Assembly: GCF_014201715.1 (NCBI RefSeq)
Contig: NZ_JACHFD010000008.1
Span: forward strand, 1-64,000
DNA from: Haloferula luteola
GTDB lineage: Bacteria > Verrucomicrobiota > Verrucomicrobiia > Verrucomicrobiales > Akkermansiaceae
Length of the DNA: 64,000 nucleotides
Direction of reading: 5' to 3'
The notes beneath the pieces are model-generated. The model had not been told where the DNA came from, did no database searches, and worked only from the letters and a program-made list of their open reading frames with translations. Shown here one piece after another: positions 37,227 to 46,555 of this stretch. A program made the translations under genes and the position numbers. Position 1 is the first letter of the stretch, and each line of letters starts with the position of its first letter.

Positions 37227-37452
37227 GATTGGGGTAGGTTCAGGTTTTTGGAGTGATGGTCCCCAAACCGAGGGGGCCGTCTTTTCGTCATGCGGATTCG
37301 GCCTGCCCTGACCGCCAAAATTTTTCTCCGATAGTGGCTTTCAGGCTGACATTCGGACACTTGTCGATGGTCTGCGAGCTGGGGGTCGCAGGTGTTGTGG
37401 GGGTTCGGGCTTGCCTTAGGGGTCGTTGCCGGGCAGATCTCGCAAGCTGCCG

Positions 37453-38187
37453 ATGAGTGCGATTTCTCCTTCGTCGTTTCCACCGACTCAATGGACCCGC
37501 ATCGTGCAAGCGGGACATGGGACTCCCGCTGAGCGTCAGGCGGCGCTGGAGCATCTCTGTGCCGATTATTGGTATCCGCTCTATGTCTTTGCCCGACGAC
37601 GGGGTGCCTCCCATGAAGATGCGGAAGATCTGACTCAAGGCTTCTTCCGCTATTTGCTTGAGCGGGATTTGGTCGCTGGCGCGGATCGGGAGCTGGGACG
37701 GCTGCGGACCTTTCTATTGACCGCCTTCCAACGCATGATGGGCGATGTGCGGCAGCGCGATCATGCCAAGAAGCGTGGTGGTGGCCAAGAGATGGTGCCA
37801 CTGGACACCGCCGAGGCGGAGAGTCGCTATTCATCGGAACCGGATGGTTTTGCCACTCCCGAGGCTCACTATGATCGCAGTTGGGCGATGGAGGTTCTTC
37901 ACAGTGCGCTGGGTGACCTTCGAGATGCCGAGCAGGCAGGAGGGAAAGGGGAGATCTTTGCGGTTTTGGAGACGTTTCTGAGTCCAAGCGACGTGGCCGA
38001 TGCGGATTATGGAGCCGCGGCCACCGAGTTGGGTCTCAGTTCCACGGCAGTGAGGAAAGCGGTGAGTCGATTGCGGGCTCGCTTCCGGGATGGGCTGCGA
38101 GATCGGATTGGCGCAACCTTGAACGAGCCAACCCCTGAGCGTGTGGATGGAGAATTGGCGGCGCTCCAAGCGGCGTTGCGGAACTGA
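37453..38187 (+). CDS. ECF-type RNA polymerase sigma factor, module 2
   Basis: The 244-residue protein (ATG 37453, SFPPTQWTRIVQAG) belongs to a long ECF type found beside Ser/Thr kinases. It has region 2 at about 30-100 (DYWYPLYVFARRRGASHEDAED-type block split by a loop, and LTQGFFRYLLERDL), the basic linker DHAKKRGGG, and region 4 at about 180-215 (AAATELGLSSTAVRKAVSRLRARF). It is longer than module 1 and not closely similar, so the two sigma factors are not recent duplicates. The kinase gene begins 36 bases downstream. No anti-sigma factor is present. Confidence 0.85.
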   Translation: MSAISPSSFPPTQWTRIVQAGHGTPAERQAALEHLCADYWYPLYVFARRRGASHEDAEDLTQGFFRYLLERDLVAGADRELGRLRTFLLTAFQRMMGDVRQRDHAKKRGGGQEMVPLDTAEAESRYSSEPDGFATPEAHYDRSWAMEVLHSALGDLRDAEQAGGKGEIFAVLETFLSPSDVADADYGAAATELGLSSTAVRKAVSRLRARFRDGLRDRIGATLNEPTPERVDGELAALQAALRN

Positions 38188-38223
38188 ACCCAGCGGCGTG
38201 CTTTCTGCTTGCGCTCCACGGCC

Positions 38224-41184
38224 ATGAGCGAACGACGGACCCGTTCCCACCGGATGTCTGCAGCGCAAGCAGCAGGCCTTCTGGACCTTGGGGCGTGGGT
38301 GGAGACGGAATTTGAGGAACAAGCTGGCGACGTGGTGGGCCGCTATCGCCTTGTGGAGATGTTGGGGGAAGGGGCTTTCGGGGCTGTATGGAGGGCTGAG
38401 CAATGGGAACCGATCCAGCGGGAGGTGGCGCTCAAGCGAATCAAGCGAGGAATGGACGGGCGGGAAGTGATGGCTCGGTTTTCGGTGGAAAGCCAGGCCC
38501 TGGCACGGATGGATCATCCGAATATTGCCGCGGTTTTCGATGCCGCAGCAGACGATGAGGGTTTGCCTTATTTCGCAATGGAATGGGTGAAGGGCGAGCC
38601 ATTGACGGAGTACTGCGATGCTCGGAATTTGACGATTCGCCAGCGATTGGAGATCTTCATTCCTGTGTGCCTGGCGGTGCAACATGCGCACCAGAAGGCG
38701 ATTCTCCATCGTGACCTGAAGCCGTCGAATTTGTTAGTGACGGAGGTCGATGGTCGACCCGTGCCCAAGGTGATCGACTTTGGAATCGCCAAGGCTTTGG
38801 GAGGGGAAGCGGCCGGGGACGGTCTGCAGACGCGGGTTGGCGCGATTTTGGGAACGCTAGCTTACATGAGCCCGGAGCAGGCGGGGAGCACCCGGGATGT
38901 GGATACTCGGAGTGATGTGTATTCGCTGGGGGTGATTCTCTTTGAGCTGATGTGCGGTCGGACGCCGGATGTTTTTGATTCGGACATTCCCTATGATGGG
39001 GCTCTTTTGCAGATTCGGAATGGGGTGATTCCGAAGCCGAGTCAGTGTTTGCTGGACGATGAAGTGGCAGGAGCACGGGGTGAGGACTTGGTGGGAATTC
39101 AGCGACGATTGCGGGGGGATTTGGACCGCATCGTGTTGAAGGCGCTCGCGAAAGATCGGCGTGATCGATATGCGACGGCGAGTTCCCTGGCTGGGGATCT
39201 GGGCCGCTATTTGCGCGGTGACCCGGTGAGTGCAGTTCCTCCGAGCTGGGGATATCAGGTGTCCAAGTTTGCCCTTCGGCATCGAGCCGGGGTGATGGCG
39301 ACGGTCCTGGTGACAGTGGCCTTGCTGGCGGGAACGGGAGTGAGTCTCTGGCAGGCGTCGGAGGCGCGGAGGTCGCGGGTGCAATCGGAAGCAAATCTGG
39401 TGAAGGCTCGTGAGGCTGTGGAGTTGTTCCTGAATCGGATGACCCTGGAGCCCCGTCTTCAGGAAGCGGATTTTTCCGATTTCAGACGTGCCCTGTTGGA
39501 GTCGGCCTTGCCATTTTACGAGGAGTTGGCGGCGCAAAGTCGCGCGGACTTGCCCTTCACCGCGGGAAACGCCGGAGCATTCAATCAATTGGGATTGATC
39601 TACTATGAATTGGGTCAGGTGACGGAGGCCCTGGGGGCCTATGAACAGGCAGAAGCGCTTGCCGCTTCCTTGGTGAAGGAGGAGCCGGAGGATCTCGATG
39701 CGCTGTCGTTGTGGGCGAGCATTGAGAACAATCGGGCAGCGGTGTGGGAGAGGGCGCATGATGACCTGGGCGCGAGGAATGGTCAGCGGAGGGCTTTGGG
39801 AATCGTACGACGAATTCTCGCCAAAGATCCGGAGCGGGTGGCTGATCGGAAGATCTTCATTACGCTGTTGGTGAATCATGGGATTCTGCTGGCGCACGAT
39901 CCCAGTGAGCTGGGGGGCGCGCAGAAGCTGCTTGAGGAGGCCCTTGGGGAGGCGGAGAAACTGGAGAGGGAACGACCCGAGGAAGAGGAAGGCTACGTGG
40001 CCTATGCTCAGTCGAACTTGGCGAAAGTACTGCATTCGCGCGGCGACCCGGCTGCCGTTGAAGGATATCAGCGGGCGATTTCTCTGCAGCGGCACCGATG
40101 CGAATCGCATCCGAACGAAGTATTTCAGCGGCATTTGTTGGCAACCTCTCTCCTGAACCTTGGGTACATTTTTACATATGGGGGCCGGCCGACGGAGGCG
40201 CTGCCGCTGTTAGAGGAGGCGATCAAAATTCGGGAGGAGCTGGCTTTGCAGTTTCCGTCCAATCCAGAGCACCTGTCGTCGGTCGCGACGGGGCGTTGCC
40301 TTGTGGGGATGGACTTGAGGCAGTTGGGGAGAGTGGAGGAGGCGGTGGCGGAGTTGGAGAAAGCGGTGGCGCTTCAGCACGCCTTGGTGGAGGCCTTTCC
40401 TGAAGACGCCCGATACCGATCGCGGGAGGGTTCTGTATGGGACCAGCTGGCGGCGTTTCAGCGGGAGCGGGGTGAGGTGGATGCGGCGGTGGTGAGCTAT
40501 CGACGATCGGTGGAATGTCACCGGGAGCAATCGGCGCTGCGACCTGATGACGAGGAGCCAAAGGTCCTGCTGGCGCAGCGCTGGAACGCTTTGGGAAAGA
40601 TGGCTCAGGAAGAGGGCCGAGTGGAGGAGGTGATCGAAGCGGCGGAAGGGCTCGCGAGTTTGCGTCCCGAGCGCTGGCAGGAGCTGATTTCTGGTGTTGA
40701 ATTTCTTGCATGGGTGGCGGGGCAGCAGGGGGAGGGAAGTGTCGAGGTTGCGGAAAGAGCGGTCGCTTTGCTGGGGCAAGCGATCGCGGGAGGCTTTCCC
40801 GGAGTGCCCGAGTTGAAGAGTTCGGAGGCGTGGGTGGCATTGCGTGCAGTTCCGGGATTTGACCAGTTGAGGGAGCGCCCGCCCGGTCCGCCGGACGGGG
40901 CCCCGACCGCTTTTCAATTCGAATATTCCTACGAGGATCCGGGAGCTAGGGACTGGGTGAGGCAGGGTGATCGGTGGCTGGAAACTCAACCCTCGGGAAA
41001 AGTGAATGAGTTTGCAGTGGTGGAGCGTTGCTGCTTGCGGGCGATCTCCGGGACTCATTTGCGCGGAATCACCGAACCGAGGCTGGAAGTGTTTATTCCG
41101 GACAAGGGTGAAAAACCTCAGCTGCAAGTGCGCATGGACGGAGGAGATTGGGCCTTGTTCGCGAACCTTGAGAAAGTGGAGTAG
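38224..41184 (+). CDS. Transmembrane Ser/Thr protein kinase with TPR domain, module 2
   Basis: The 986-residue protein (ATG 38224) has a Hanks kinase domain (about 39-335) with LGEGAFGAV, Lys71 in VALKRI, HRDLKPSN (Asp164), DFGIAK (Asp185) and GTLAYMSPEQ. A membrane helix at about 356-377 leads to a long TPR region (about 430-860) with motifs such as FNQLGLIYYELGQVTEALGAYEQA. A short C-terminal beta domain (about 900-986) ends the protein. All catalytic residues are present. The kinase domain shares long identical stretches with that of module 1 (GRPVPKVIDFGIAK), indicating common ancestry. It probably controls the adjacent sigma factor. Confidence 0.9.
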   Translation: MSERRTRSHRMSAAQAAGLLDLGAWVETEFEEQAGDVVGRYRLVEMLGEGAFGAVWRAEQWEPIQREVALKRIKRGMDGREVMARFSVESQALARMDHPNIAAVFDAAADDEGLPYFAMEWVKGEPLTEYCDARNLTIRQRLEIFIPVCLAVQHAHQKAILHRDLKPSNLLVTEVDGRPVPKVIDFGIAKALGGEAAGDGLQTRVGAILGTLAYMSPEQAGSTRDVDTRSDVYSLGVILFELMCGRTPDVFDSDIPYDGALLQIRNGVIPKPSQCLLDDEVAGARGEDLVGIQRRLRGDLDRIVLKALAKDRRDRYATASSLAGDLGRYLRGDPVSAVPPSWGYQVSKFALRHRAGVMATVLVTVALLAGTGVSLWQASEARRSRVQSEANLVKAREAVELFLNRMTLEPRLQEADFSDFRRALLESALPFYEELAAQSRADLPFTAGNAGAFNQLGLIYYELGQVTEALGAYEQAEALAASLVKEEPEDLDALSLWASIENNRAAVWERAHDDLGARNGQRRALGIVRRILAKDPERVADRKIFITLLVNHGILLAHDPSELGGAQKLLEEALGEAEKLERERPEEEEGYVAYAQSNLAKVLHSRGDPAAVEGYQRAISLQRHRCESHPNEVFQRHLLATSLLNLGYIFTYGGRPTEALPLLEEAIKIREELALQFPSNPEHLSSVATGRCLVGMDLRQLGRVEEAVAELEKAVALQHALVEAFPEDARYRSREGSVWDQLAAFQRERGEVDAAVVSYRRSVECHREQSALRPDDEEPKVLLAQRWNALGKMAQEEGRVEEVIEAAEGLASLRPERWQELISGVEFLAWVAGQQGEGSVEVAERAVALLGQAIAGGFPGVPELKSSEAWVALRAVPGFDQLRERPPGPPDGAPTAFQFEYSYEDPGARDWVRQGDRWLETQPSGKVNEFAVVERCCLRAISGTHLRGITEPRLEVFIPDKGEKPQLQVRMDGGDWALFANLEKVE

Positions 41185-41230
41185 TTCTTGGGTCACATCT
41201 CGCCGGATTCTCCCAAGCAAGGGGTGAAGC

Positions 41231-41908
41231 ATGAATCCGTATCACCAACTTTTCACCGCCGAAGACAGCGCCGTGGTTTTCATCGATCACCAACCGCAGA
41301 TGACCTTCGGCGTCGCGAACATTGATCGCGCTGCATTGATCAATAATGTCACGCTCCTCGCCAAAGTGGCGAAGGAGTTCCAGGTGCCGGCAGTTTTGAC
41401 TGCCGTCGAAACTGAGTCCTTTAGTGGCTACATCTGGCCGCAATTGCTGGATGTTTTCTCGGGACAGGACGTCGTGGAAAGGACATCGATGAATTCCTGG
41501 GATGATGAAGGCTTTCGAAAGGCCATCGAGGCGACCGGCCGCAAAAAGATTCTGATGACGGGTTTGTGGACGGAGGTTTGCGTGACCTGGCCGACCATCG
41601 AGATGTTGGGTGCCGGATATCAGGTTTTTGTGGTGGATGATTGCTGTGGAGCCACCTCGCCCGCGGCCCATGAAGCGGCGATGTCGCGCATGGTGCAAGC
41701 AGGGGCGACCCGATTGACGACCATTCCTGCCCTGTTGGAGTGGCAGCGTGACTGGGCGCGCCGGGAGCACTATGATGCGTTGATGGGGATTCTGAAGGGT
41801 CAGGCCGGGGCCTATGGGGTGGGCGTCGAGTATGCCTACACGATGGTTCACAAGGCCCCGCAATCGGCCCTGCAGCCTCAGGTCGTGGCGCCGAAATCCC
41901 ACGCGTGA
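41231..41908 (+). CDS. Isochorismatase-like cysteine hydrolase (YcaC type)
   Basis: The 225-residue cytoplasmic protein belongs to the isochorismatase/nicotinamidase superfamily. The base Asp is in AVVFIDHQPQM and the nucleophilic Cys in LWTEVCVTWP, with the cis-peptide region before it. The close match in layout is YcaC, a hydrolase of unknown substrate. It begins a tight operon: its stop overlaps the GTG start of the porin gene (41905-41908). Neighbours suggest a role in catabolism or detoxification of an aromatic compound; this is inference. Confidence 0.85.
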   Translation: MNPYHQLFTAEDSAVVFIDHQPQMTFGVANIDRAALINNVTLLAKVAKEFQVPAVLTAVETESFSGYIWPQLLDVFSGQDVVERTSMNSWDDEGFRKAIEATGRKKILMTGLWTEVCVTWPTIEMLGAGYQVFVVDDCCGATSPAAHEAAMSRMVQAGATRLTTIPALLEWQRDWARREHYDALMGILKGQAGAYGVGVEYAYTMVHKAPQSALQPQVVAPKSHA

Positions 41909-43134
41909 CGTTCGCGACGGGCATGATCGCCTGGCTTGCCGCGTCTGCCTGGGTGGTGGGCGCGGATCTCCATTGGGAGGGTCATGCGAGGACGATGTAC
42001 GAGAGTTATCGGAATCCCGAATTGGGATTGGGTGGGCTGGAGCGGGATGCTTGGCTCCAACAAAGATTCCAAGTCCTGGGGAGTTGGAGAGAGGAGGCAT
42101 CGACGAGTCTCGTGGCTGAGTGGACTTGGGGAAAAACCTGGGGGAAGTCCGCCCCTCTGGCTCCACCGGATCAGGACGACCTGGATCTGCTTCAGGGATT
42201 TCTAAGAACCGAGGTGGAAGATTTTGAATGGAAGCTTGGGCGTCAGTCTTTGGTGTATGGCTCCGGACGTTTGCTGGCGCAGCGGGAAGGGGCGAATCAG
42301 CGGCTGTCTCATGATGCCGTGCGGATATCCTGGCGGGGAGATGAGGGGTGGCAGGTGGATGCCTGGGTGGCTTCAGCGGTGAAGATTCGGCCTGGCTCCT
42401 TCGACAATCGGTCCGAGCCAGAGAATCAGCGTTGGTGGGGGGTGTATGGCATGCGGACGCTCGGGGAGGGAAGGGGACTGGATGTCTACTATTTGGGGTT
42501 GCGCGAAGGACGATCGGTCGTGGTGCCGGAAGGGGGCCGGGAAACTCGGCATACGTTGGGAGTCCGGGGATGGAAGGTTGATGGGGAATGGGGTCTGGAT
42601 GCGGAGGGAATGTTCCAATGGGGCCGTGCCGGTGATCGGGAGATCATCGCGGGAGCGGTGAGTTTCGATGGCCGCTATGCGATCTCGGGTTGGCGGTGGG
42701 AGCCCACGTGGCATTTGAGATTGGATGCAATTTCCGGGGGACAGAGCGGGGAGGTTATTCACACCTTTCATCCCTTGTTTGCAGCGAATAACTACTTCAA
42801 TGAGGGAGGGTTTTTGTCGCCCTCGAATCTCTGGAATCTGAATCCGCGAGTGGAGATGAAACCGACGGAGGATCTGATGTTGAGCATCGGAGTGAATTTT
42901 CAATGGCGATTCGATGCCGAGGATGCGGTGTATGCTCCGCCCTTCCAACCGGTGGCAGGGGCCGCTTCGAGTCGGGATTTGGGAGTGGCCTGGAACTTAT
43001 TGTTGGAGTGGCGATCCGCTCCATCCACGACGTGGTCGCTCGGATACACGCACCATGAGGCGGGCTCCTCACTCAAAGCGGTGGCTGGAATGGATGCCGA
43101 CTATTTGCAGCTCAGCTTCCGGCTGGGATTTTGA
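41905..43134 (+). CDS. Alginate-export-type outer membrane porin
   Basis: The 409-residue protein starts with GTG and has a hydrophobic signal segment (about 4-20, GMIAWLAASAWVVGA). A series of amphipathic beta strands follows, and it ends in LQLSFRLGF, a C-terminal aromatic residue typical of outer membrane barrels. ARTMYESYRNPELG, KLGRQSLVYGSGRL and WWGVYGM fit the alginate_exp family (AlgE-like 18-stranded barrel). It is translationally coupled to the hydrolase gene by a 4-base overlap. In this operon it more likely admits an anionic or aromatic substrate than exports alginate. Confidence 0.8.
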   Translation: MTFATGMIAWLAASAWVVGADLHWEGHARTMYESYRNPELGLGGLERDAWLQQRFQVLGSWREEASTSLVAEWTWGKTWGKSAPLAPPDQDDLDLLQGFLRTEVEDFEWKLGRQSLVYGSGRLLAQREGANQRLSHDAVRISWRGDEGWQVDAWVASAVKIRPGSFDNRSEPENQRWWGVYGMRTLGEGRGLDVYYLGLREGRSVVVPEGGRETRHTLGVRGWKVDGEWGLDAEGMFQWGRAGDREIIAGAVSFDGRYAISGWRWEPTWHLRLDAISGGQSGEVIHTFHPLFAANNYFNEGGFLSPSNLWNLNPRVEMKPTEDLMLSIGVNFQWRFDAEDAVYAPPFQPVAGAASSRDLGVAWNLLLEWRSAPSTTWSLGYTHHEAGSSLKAVAGMDADYLQLSFRLGF

Positions 43135-43193
43135 GCTTTGATCGAGATTCTTGGTCACGCCGAAGTGGAGCTTCCCAAGGAAGAGATAAGCTT

Positions 43194-43757
43194 ATGCCCC
43201 TGCCACCTGTGGATCCTTCGGTAACTGTGATCGTGCGCCGCCGCACGAAGCCGGGATGTGAAGAGGCCTTCGAAATGGCGATGCAAGAGTTCATCGGCTT
43301 TGCTCTGAGTTTTCCGGGAAATTTGAGCATTCACGTGATCCGGTCGGAGCACGGGCATCCGCGGGATTACACGGTGGTGGACCGATTTGCGGATCGGGCG
43401 GCGCGGCGGGCCTTTACGGCTTCTGATGCCTACGCGCATTGGATGGCGCGATTGCGCGAGCTTACCGAAGAGGATCCACACATTCAAGAGATGGAAGGAA
43501 TCTCGGGTTGGTTCTCTTTGCCCAAGGCGGCGGGTCAGATTCCACCCACCCGCTGGAAGATGGCGGTGGTGACATTTCTCGGCGTCTATCCGCTGACTTC
43601 GCTGCTGCCACGTTGGATTGGGCCCTGTCTGCCGGGATGGCATCCCCTGGCCGTCAATGGGGTGGTCACGGGGCTGATTGTCGCCCTGTTGACATGGTGG
43701 GTGATGCCCAACCTGACGCGGTTGTTTCGTCGTTGGCTTTACCCTGTGATTTCATGA
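43194..43757 (+). CDS. ABM-domain protein with C-terminal membrane helices
   Basis: The 187-residue protein (ATG 43194, MPLPPVDPSVTVIV) has an antibiotic-biosynthesis-monooxygenase ferredoxin-like domain (about 10-100: SVTVIVRRRTKPGCEE, HPRDYTVVDRFADRAA, SDAYAHWMARL). Two membrane helices follow (about 123-145 and 151-172). This form with C-terminal helices is common beside amidohydrolase genes. ABM domains can oxidise quinol-like molecules, often without cofactor. Its stop overlaps the next start (ATGA), so it is coupled to the amidohydrolase. Confidence 0.82.
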   Translation: MPLPPVDPSVTVIVRRRTKPGCEEAFEMAMQEFIGFALSFPGNLSIHVIRSEHGHPRDYTVVDRFADRAARRAFTASDAYAHWMARLRELTEEDPHIQEMEGISGWFSLPKAAGQIPPTRWKMAVVTFLGVYPLTSLLPRWIGPCLPGWHPLAVNGVVTGLIVALLTWWVMPNLTRLFRRWLYPVIS

Positions 43758-45550
43758 ATATGGAAGTTCCCGACCTGATTCTATGCAATGGGCGCGTCAC
43801 CACGCTGGATCCATCGCGGCCCGAAGTTCGACATGTGGCGGTCAAGGATGGCCGAATCCTGGCCACGAGCGATGATCCGATGGAGCCCGGCCCGAATACG
43901 GAGGTGATCGACTTGCAGGGCCACCGCGTGATTCCGGGGTTGAATGACTCCCACCTGCACCTGATTCGTGGCGGATTGAACTACAACCTTGAGCTGCGTT
44001 GGGATGGGATCGCCTCGCTGGCGGAGGCGTTGCGAATGTTGAAAATCCAAGCCGCGATCACTCCGCCTGGCCAATGGGTGCGCGTTGTCGGATCTTGGAG
44101 TGAGTTCCAGTTTGTTGAGCGGCGGATGCCCACTTTGGACGAATTGAATGAAGCGGCTCCGGATACGCCAGTATTCATCCTGCATCTCTATTGTCAGGCC
44201 CTCTTGAATCGGGCAGCCCTGCGCGTTTGTGGCTACACAAAAGACACTCCCCATCCCCCGGGCGGAGAGATTCAACGGGACAAGCAAGGCAACCCAACGG
44301 GCTTACTGGTGGCGCGACCCAATGCGATGATTCTCTATGCGACGCTCGCGAAGGGTCCGAAATTGCCTCCGGAGCATCAGTTGAATTCCACTCGTCATTT
44401 CATGCGCGAGTTGAACCGTCTCGGGGTGACAAGTTGCATCGATGCGGGTGGGGGATTTCAAAATTATCCCGAGGATTATGAGATCATTCGTCAGCTTCAC
44501 GATCGCGGAGAGCTCACGGTGCGCATTGCCTACAATCTTTTCACGCAACGTCCGCAGCAGGAGAAGGAGGATTTTGCAAGATGGATGAAGATGACGCGCC
44601 CTGGTGATGGGGATGCGTTTTTCCGGATGAATGGGGCAGGTGAGATGCTGGTGTTTTCTGCGGCTGACTTTGAGGATTTCCTTGAGCCTCGTCCTGATCT
44701 TGCGGCTTCGCTGGAGGATGAGTTGGAAGCGGTGGTGCTGGCGTTGGCTTCGAATGGTTGGCCATTCCGACTGCATGCGACTTACGATGAGAGTATCTCA
44801 CGATTCCTCGATGTGTTCGAACGCATCGATCGTGAAGTGCCGTTGGGGGAACTGCGGTGGTTTCTGGATCACTGTGAAACGATCAGTGACCGAAATATTG
44901 ATCGCGTGCGGGCTCTTGGTGGAGGGATCGCAGTGCAGCACCGGATGTCGTTTCAAGGGGAGTATTTTGTGGGCCGGTACGGGGCGGAGGCGGCAGAGAG
45001 GACTCCACCGATCCGCCGGATGCTGGAGGCGGGGGTGCCGGTGGGTGCTGGGACGGATGCGACACGGGTTGCCAGCTACAATTCTTTCCATTCACTCTAC
45101 TGGTTGGTGAGTGGTCGGACCCAGGGTGGGCTGGAGTTGTATCCGGAGAGAAATCGGATGAGCCGCGAGGAAGCCCTGAGGCTCTACACTCGGGGCAGTG
45201 CCTGGTTTTCCGGTGAAGATGGGGAGAAGGGCGCATTGATCCCGGGGCATCATGCGGATCTGGTGGTGACATCTGAGGACTATCTGGCGATCCCTGAGGA
45301 ACGGATTCGGGACCTGGTATCGGTGCTGACGATGGTGGCGGGGAAACCGGTTTATGCTGCGGGGGCTTTTCAGAAGTACGATGCTCCTGCGATTCCGGTT
45401 CTTCCTGAGTGGTCTCCCATTGCGACTTTTGGTGGATTCGGAGCGCCTCATTGGGACGGCCGAGGGCCCCGGATGCAGGCGATGAGCTGTCCATCGCATG
45501 GGCATGGGCCGCTCTGGGGTCACGCTGGATGCGATTGTTTTGCCTTCTGA
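43754..45550 (+). CDS. YtcJ-type amidohydrolase
   Basis: The 598-residue cytoplasmic protein is a metal-dependent amidohydrolase of the YtcJ/AtzC-like type. Metal ligands are seen as HxH in NDSHLHLIRGG, His in FRLHATYDES, His in FLDHCETIS and Asp in GAGTDATR. An N-terminal beta sandwich (DLILCNGRVTTLD) and the C-terminal LIPGHHADLVV element complete the fold. Substrates in this class are N-acyl or amide compounds. The start at 43754 overlaps the ABM gene, which excludes the longer upstream frame. It is the last gene of the coupled set. Confidence 0.88.
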   Translation: MNMEVPDLILCNGRVTTLDPSRPEVRHVAVKDGRILATSDDPMEPGPNTEVIDLQGHRVIPGLNDSHLHLIRGGLNYNLELRWDGIASLAEALRMLKIQAAITPPGQWVRVVGSWSEFQFVERRMPTLDELNEAAPDTPVFILHLYCQALLNRAALRVCGYTKDTPHPPGGEIQRDKQGNPTGLLVARPNAMILYATLAKGPKLPPEHQLNSTRHFMRELNRLGVTSCIDAGGGFQNYPEDYEIIRQLHDRGELTVRIAYNLFTQRPQQEKEDFARWMKMTRPGDGDAFFRMNGAGEMLVFSAADFEDFLEPRPDLAASLEDELEAVVLALASNGWPFRLHATYDESISRFLDVFERIDREVPLGELRWFLDHCETISDRNIDRVRALGGGIAVQHRMSFQGEYFVGRYGAEAAERTPPIRRMLEAGVPVGAGTDATRVASYNSFHSLYWLVSGRTQGGLELYPERNRMSREEALRLYTRGSAWFSGEDGEKGALIPGHHADLVVTSEDYLAIPEERIRDLVSVLTMVAGKPVYAAGAFQKYDAPAIPVLPEWSPIATFGGFGAPHWDGRGPRMQAMSCPSHGHGPLWGHAGCDCFAF

Positions 45551-45598
45551 GCTCCATGGGGGAGCTGAGCTAGAAATACCCAACCTCGAAATGGATTC

Positions 45599-46429
45599 AT
45601 GAGCACGTTCACGACACGCGATGGTACGCTTATCTACTACAAAGACTGGGGTCCAAAGGACGGCCCAGTCGTCACTTTCAGCCACGGATGGCCGCTGACG
45701 GCCGATGCCTGGGAAGCCCAGATGTTTCACCTCGCGTCCCATGGTTTTCGCTGCATTGCCCACGACCGACGTGGTCATGGAAGATCCAGCCAACCGTGGG
45801 ATGGAAATCACATGGACCAGTATGCGGACGACCTTGCCGAGCTATTTGAGATGCTCGATTTGAAGGACGTGATGATGGTGGGGCATTCGACAGGGGGAGG
45901 CGAAGTGGCCCGATTCATTGGGCGGCACGGAACCCACCGTGTTGCGAAGGCCGTTCTGATGGGTGCGGTGCCTCCGATCATGTTGAAGACGGAGGCCAAT
46001 CCGGGAGGATTGCCGATGGAGGTTTTTGATGGGTTTCGGGCGGCCTATTTGGCGGATCGCTCGCAGTTCTTTCTGGAGGTTGCAAGTGGGCCATTTTTCA
46101 ATTTCAACCGACCTGGGGCTTCCATTTCAGAAGGATTGATTCGTTCTTGGTGGGCTCAGGGGATGATGTCGGGGCATAAGAATGCGTATGATTGCATCAA
46201 GGCCTTTTCGGAGACGGACTTCACCGAGGATTTGAAGCGTTTTGATGTGCCGACGTTGATCGTCCACGGGGAGGACGATCAGATTGTTCCGATTGCGACC
46301 TCGGCGATGCTTTCGTCCTCATTGGTGGAGGGGTCGGTGCTGAAAATTTACCCAGGCGGTTCCCACAGTCTGGGGGACACGAGCAAGGAGCAGCTCAATG
46401 CGGATTTGCTCGAATTTGCGAGGTCCTGA
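45599..46429 (+). CDS. Alpha/beta hydrolase, non-haem chloroperoxidase type
   Basis: The 276-residue protein is close to the arylesterase/cofactor-free haloperoxidase group: [27 protein letters not shown], the nucleophile elbow GHSTGGG (Ser), acid Asp in HGEDDQIVP and His in GGSHSLGD. Such enzymes hydrolyse esters and lactones and some form peracids. It lies 48 bases after the amidohydrolase with a short hairpin (AGCTCC/GGAGCT, 45550-45566) between, so it may be a separate or partly coupled unit. Confidence 0.9.
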   Translation: MSTFTTRDGTLIYYKDWGPKDGPVVTFSHGWPLTADAWEAQMFHLASHGFRCIAHDRRGHGRSSQPWDGNHMDQYADDLAELFEMLDLKDVMMVGHSTGGGEVARFIGRHGTHRVAKAVLMGAVPPIMLKTEANPGGLPMEVFDGFRAAYLADRSQFFLEVASGPFFNFNRPGASISEGLIRSWWAQGMMSGHKNAYDCIKAFSETDFTEDLKRFDVPTLIVHGEDDQIVPIATSAMLSSSLVEGSVLKIYPGGSHSLGDTSKEQLNADLLEFARS

Positions 46430-46555
46430 GCAGGGGGTGGAGGGTATGCCGGTTCTGCAGGCTCAGCCCGCGGAGTCGGCATTTCTCCGGTCTGAGCATG
46501 CGAGATAGTCTGCAAGCAGGCAACGGAGCAAAGGCTCCCATTTCACAGAACGATC

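Noticed and set aside
38857-40134. A 425-residue minus-strand frame
   Set aside because: It is antisense to the module 2 kinase with intact catalytic motifs, so it is a shadow.
41093-42166. A 357-residue minus-strand frame
   Set aside because: It is antisense to the YcaC-like and porin genes, which are translationally coupled on the plus strand.
45550-45566. Short hairpin AGCTCC/GGAGCT after the amidohydrolase
   Set aside because: The 6-bp stem has no T-run and is too weak to be called a terminator; noted only as possible attenuation.
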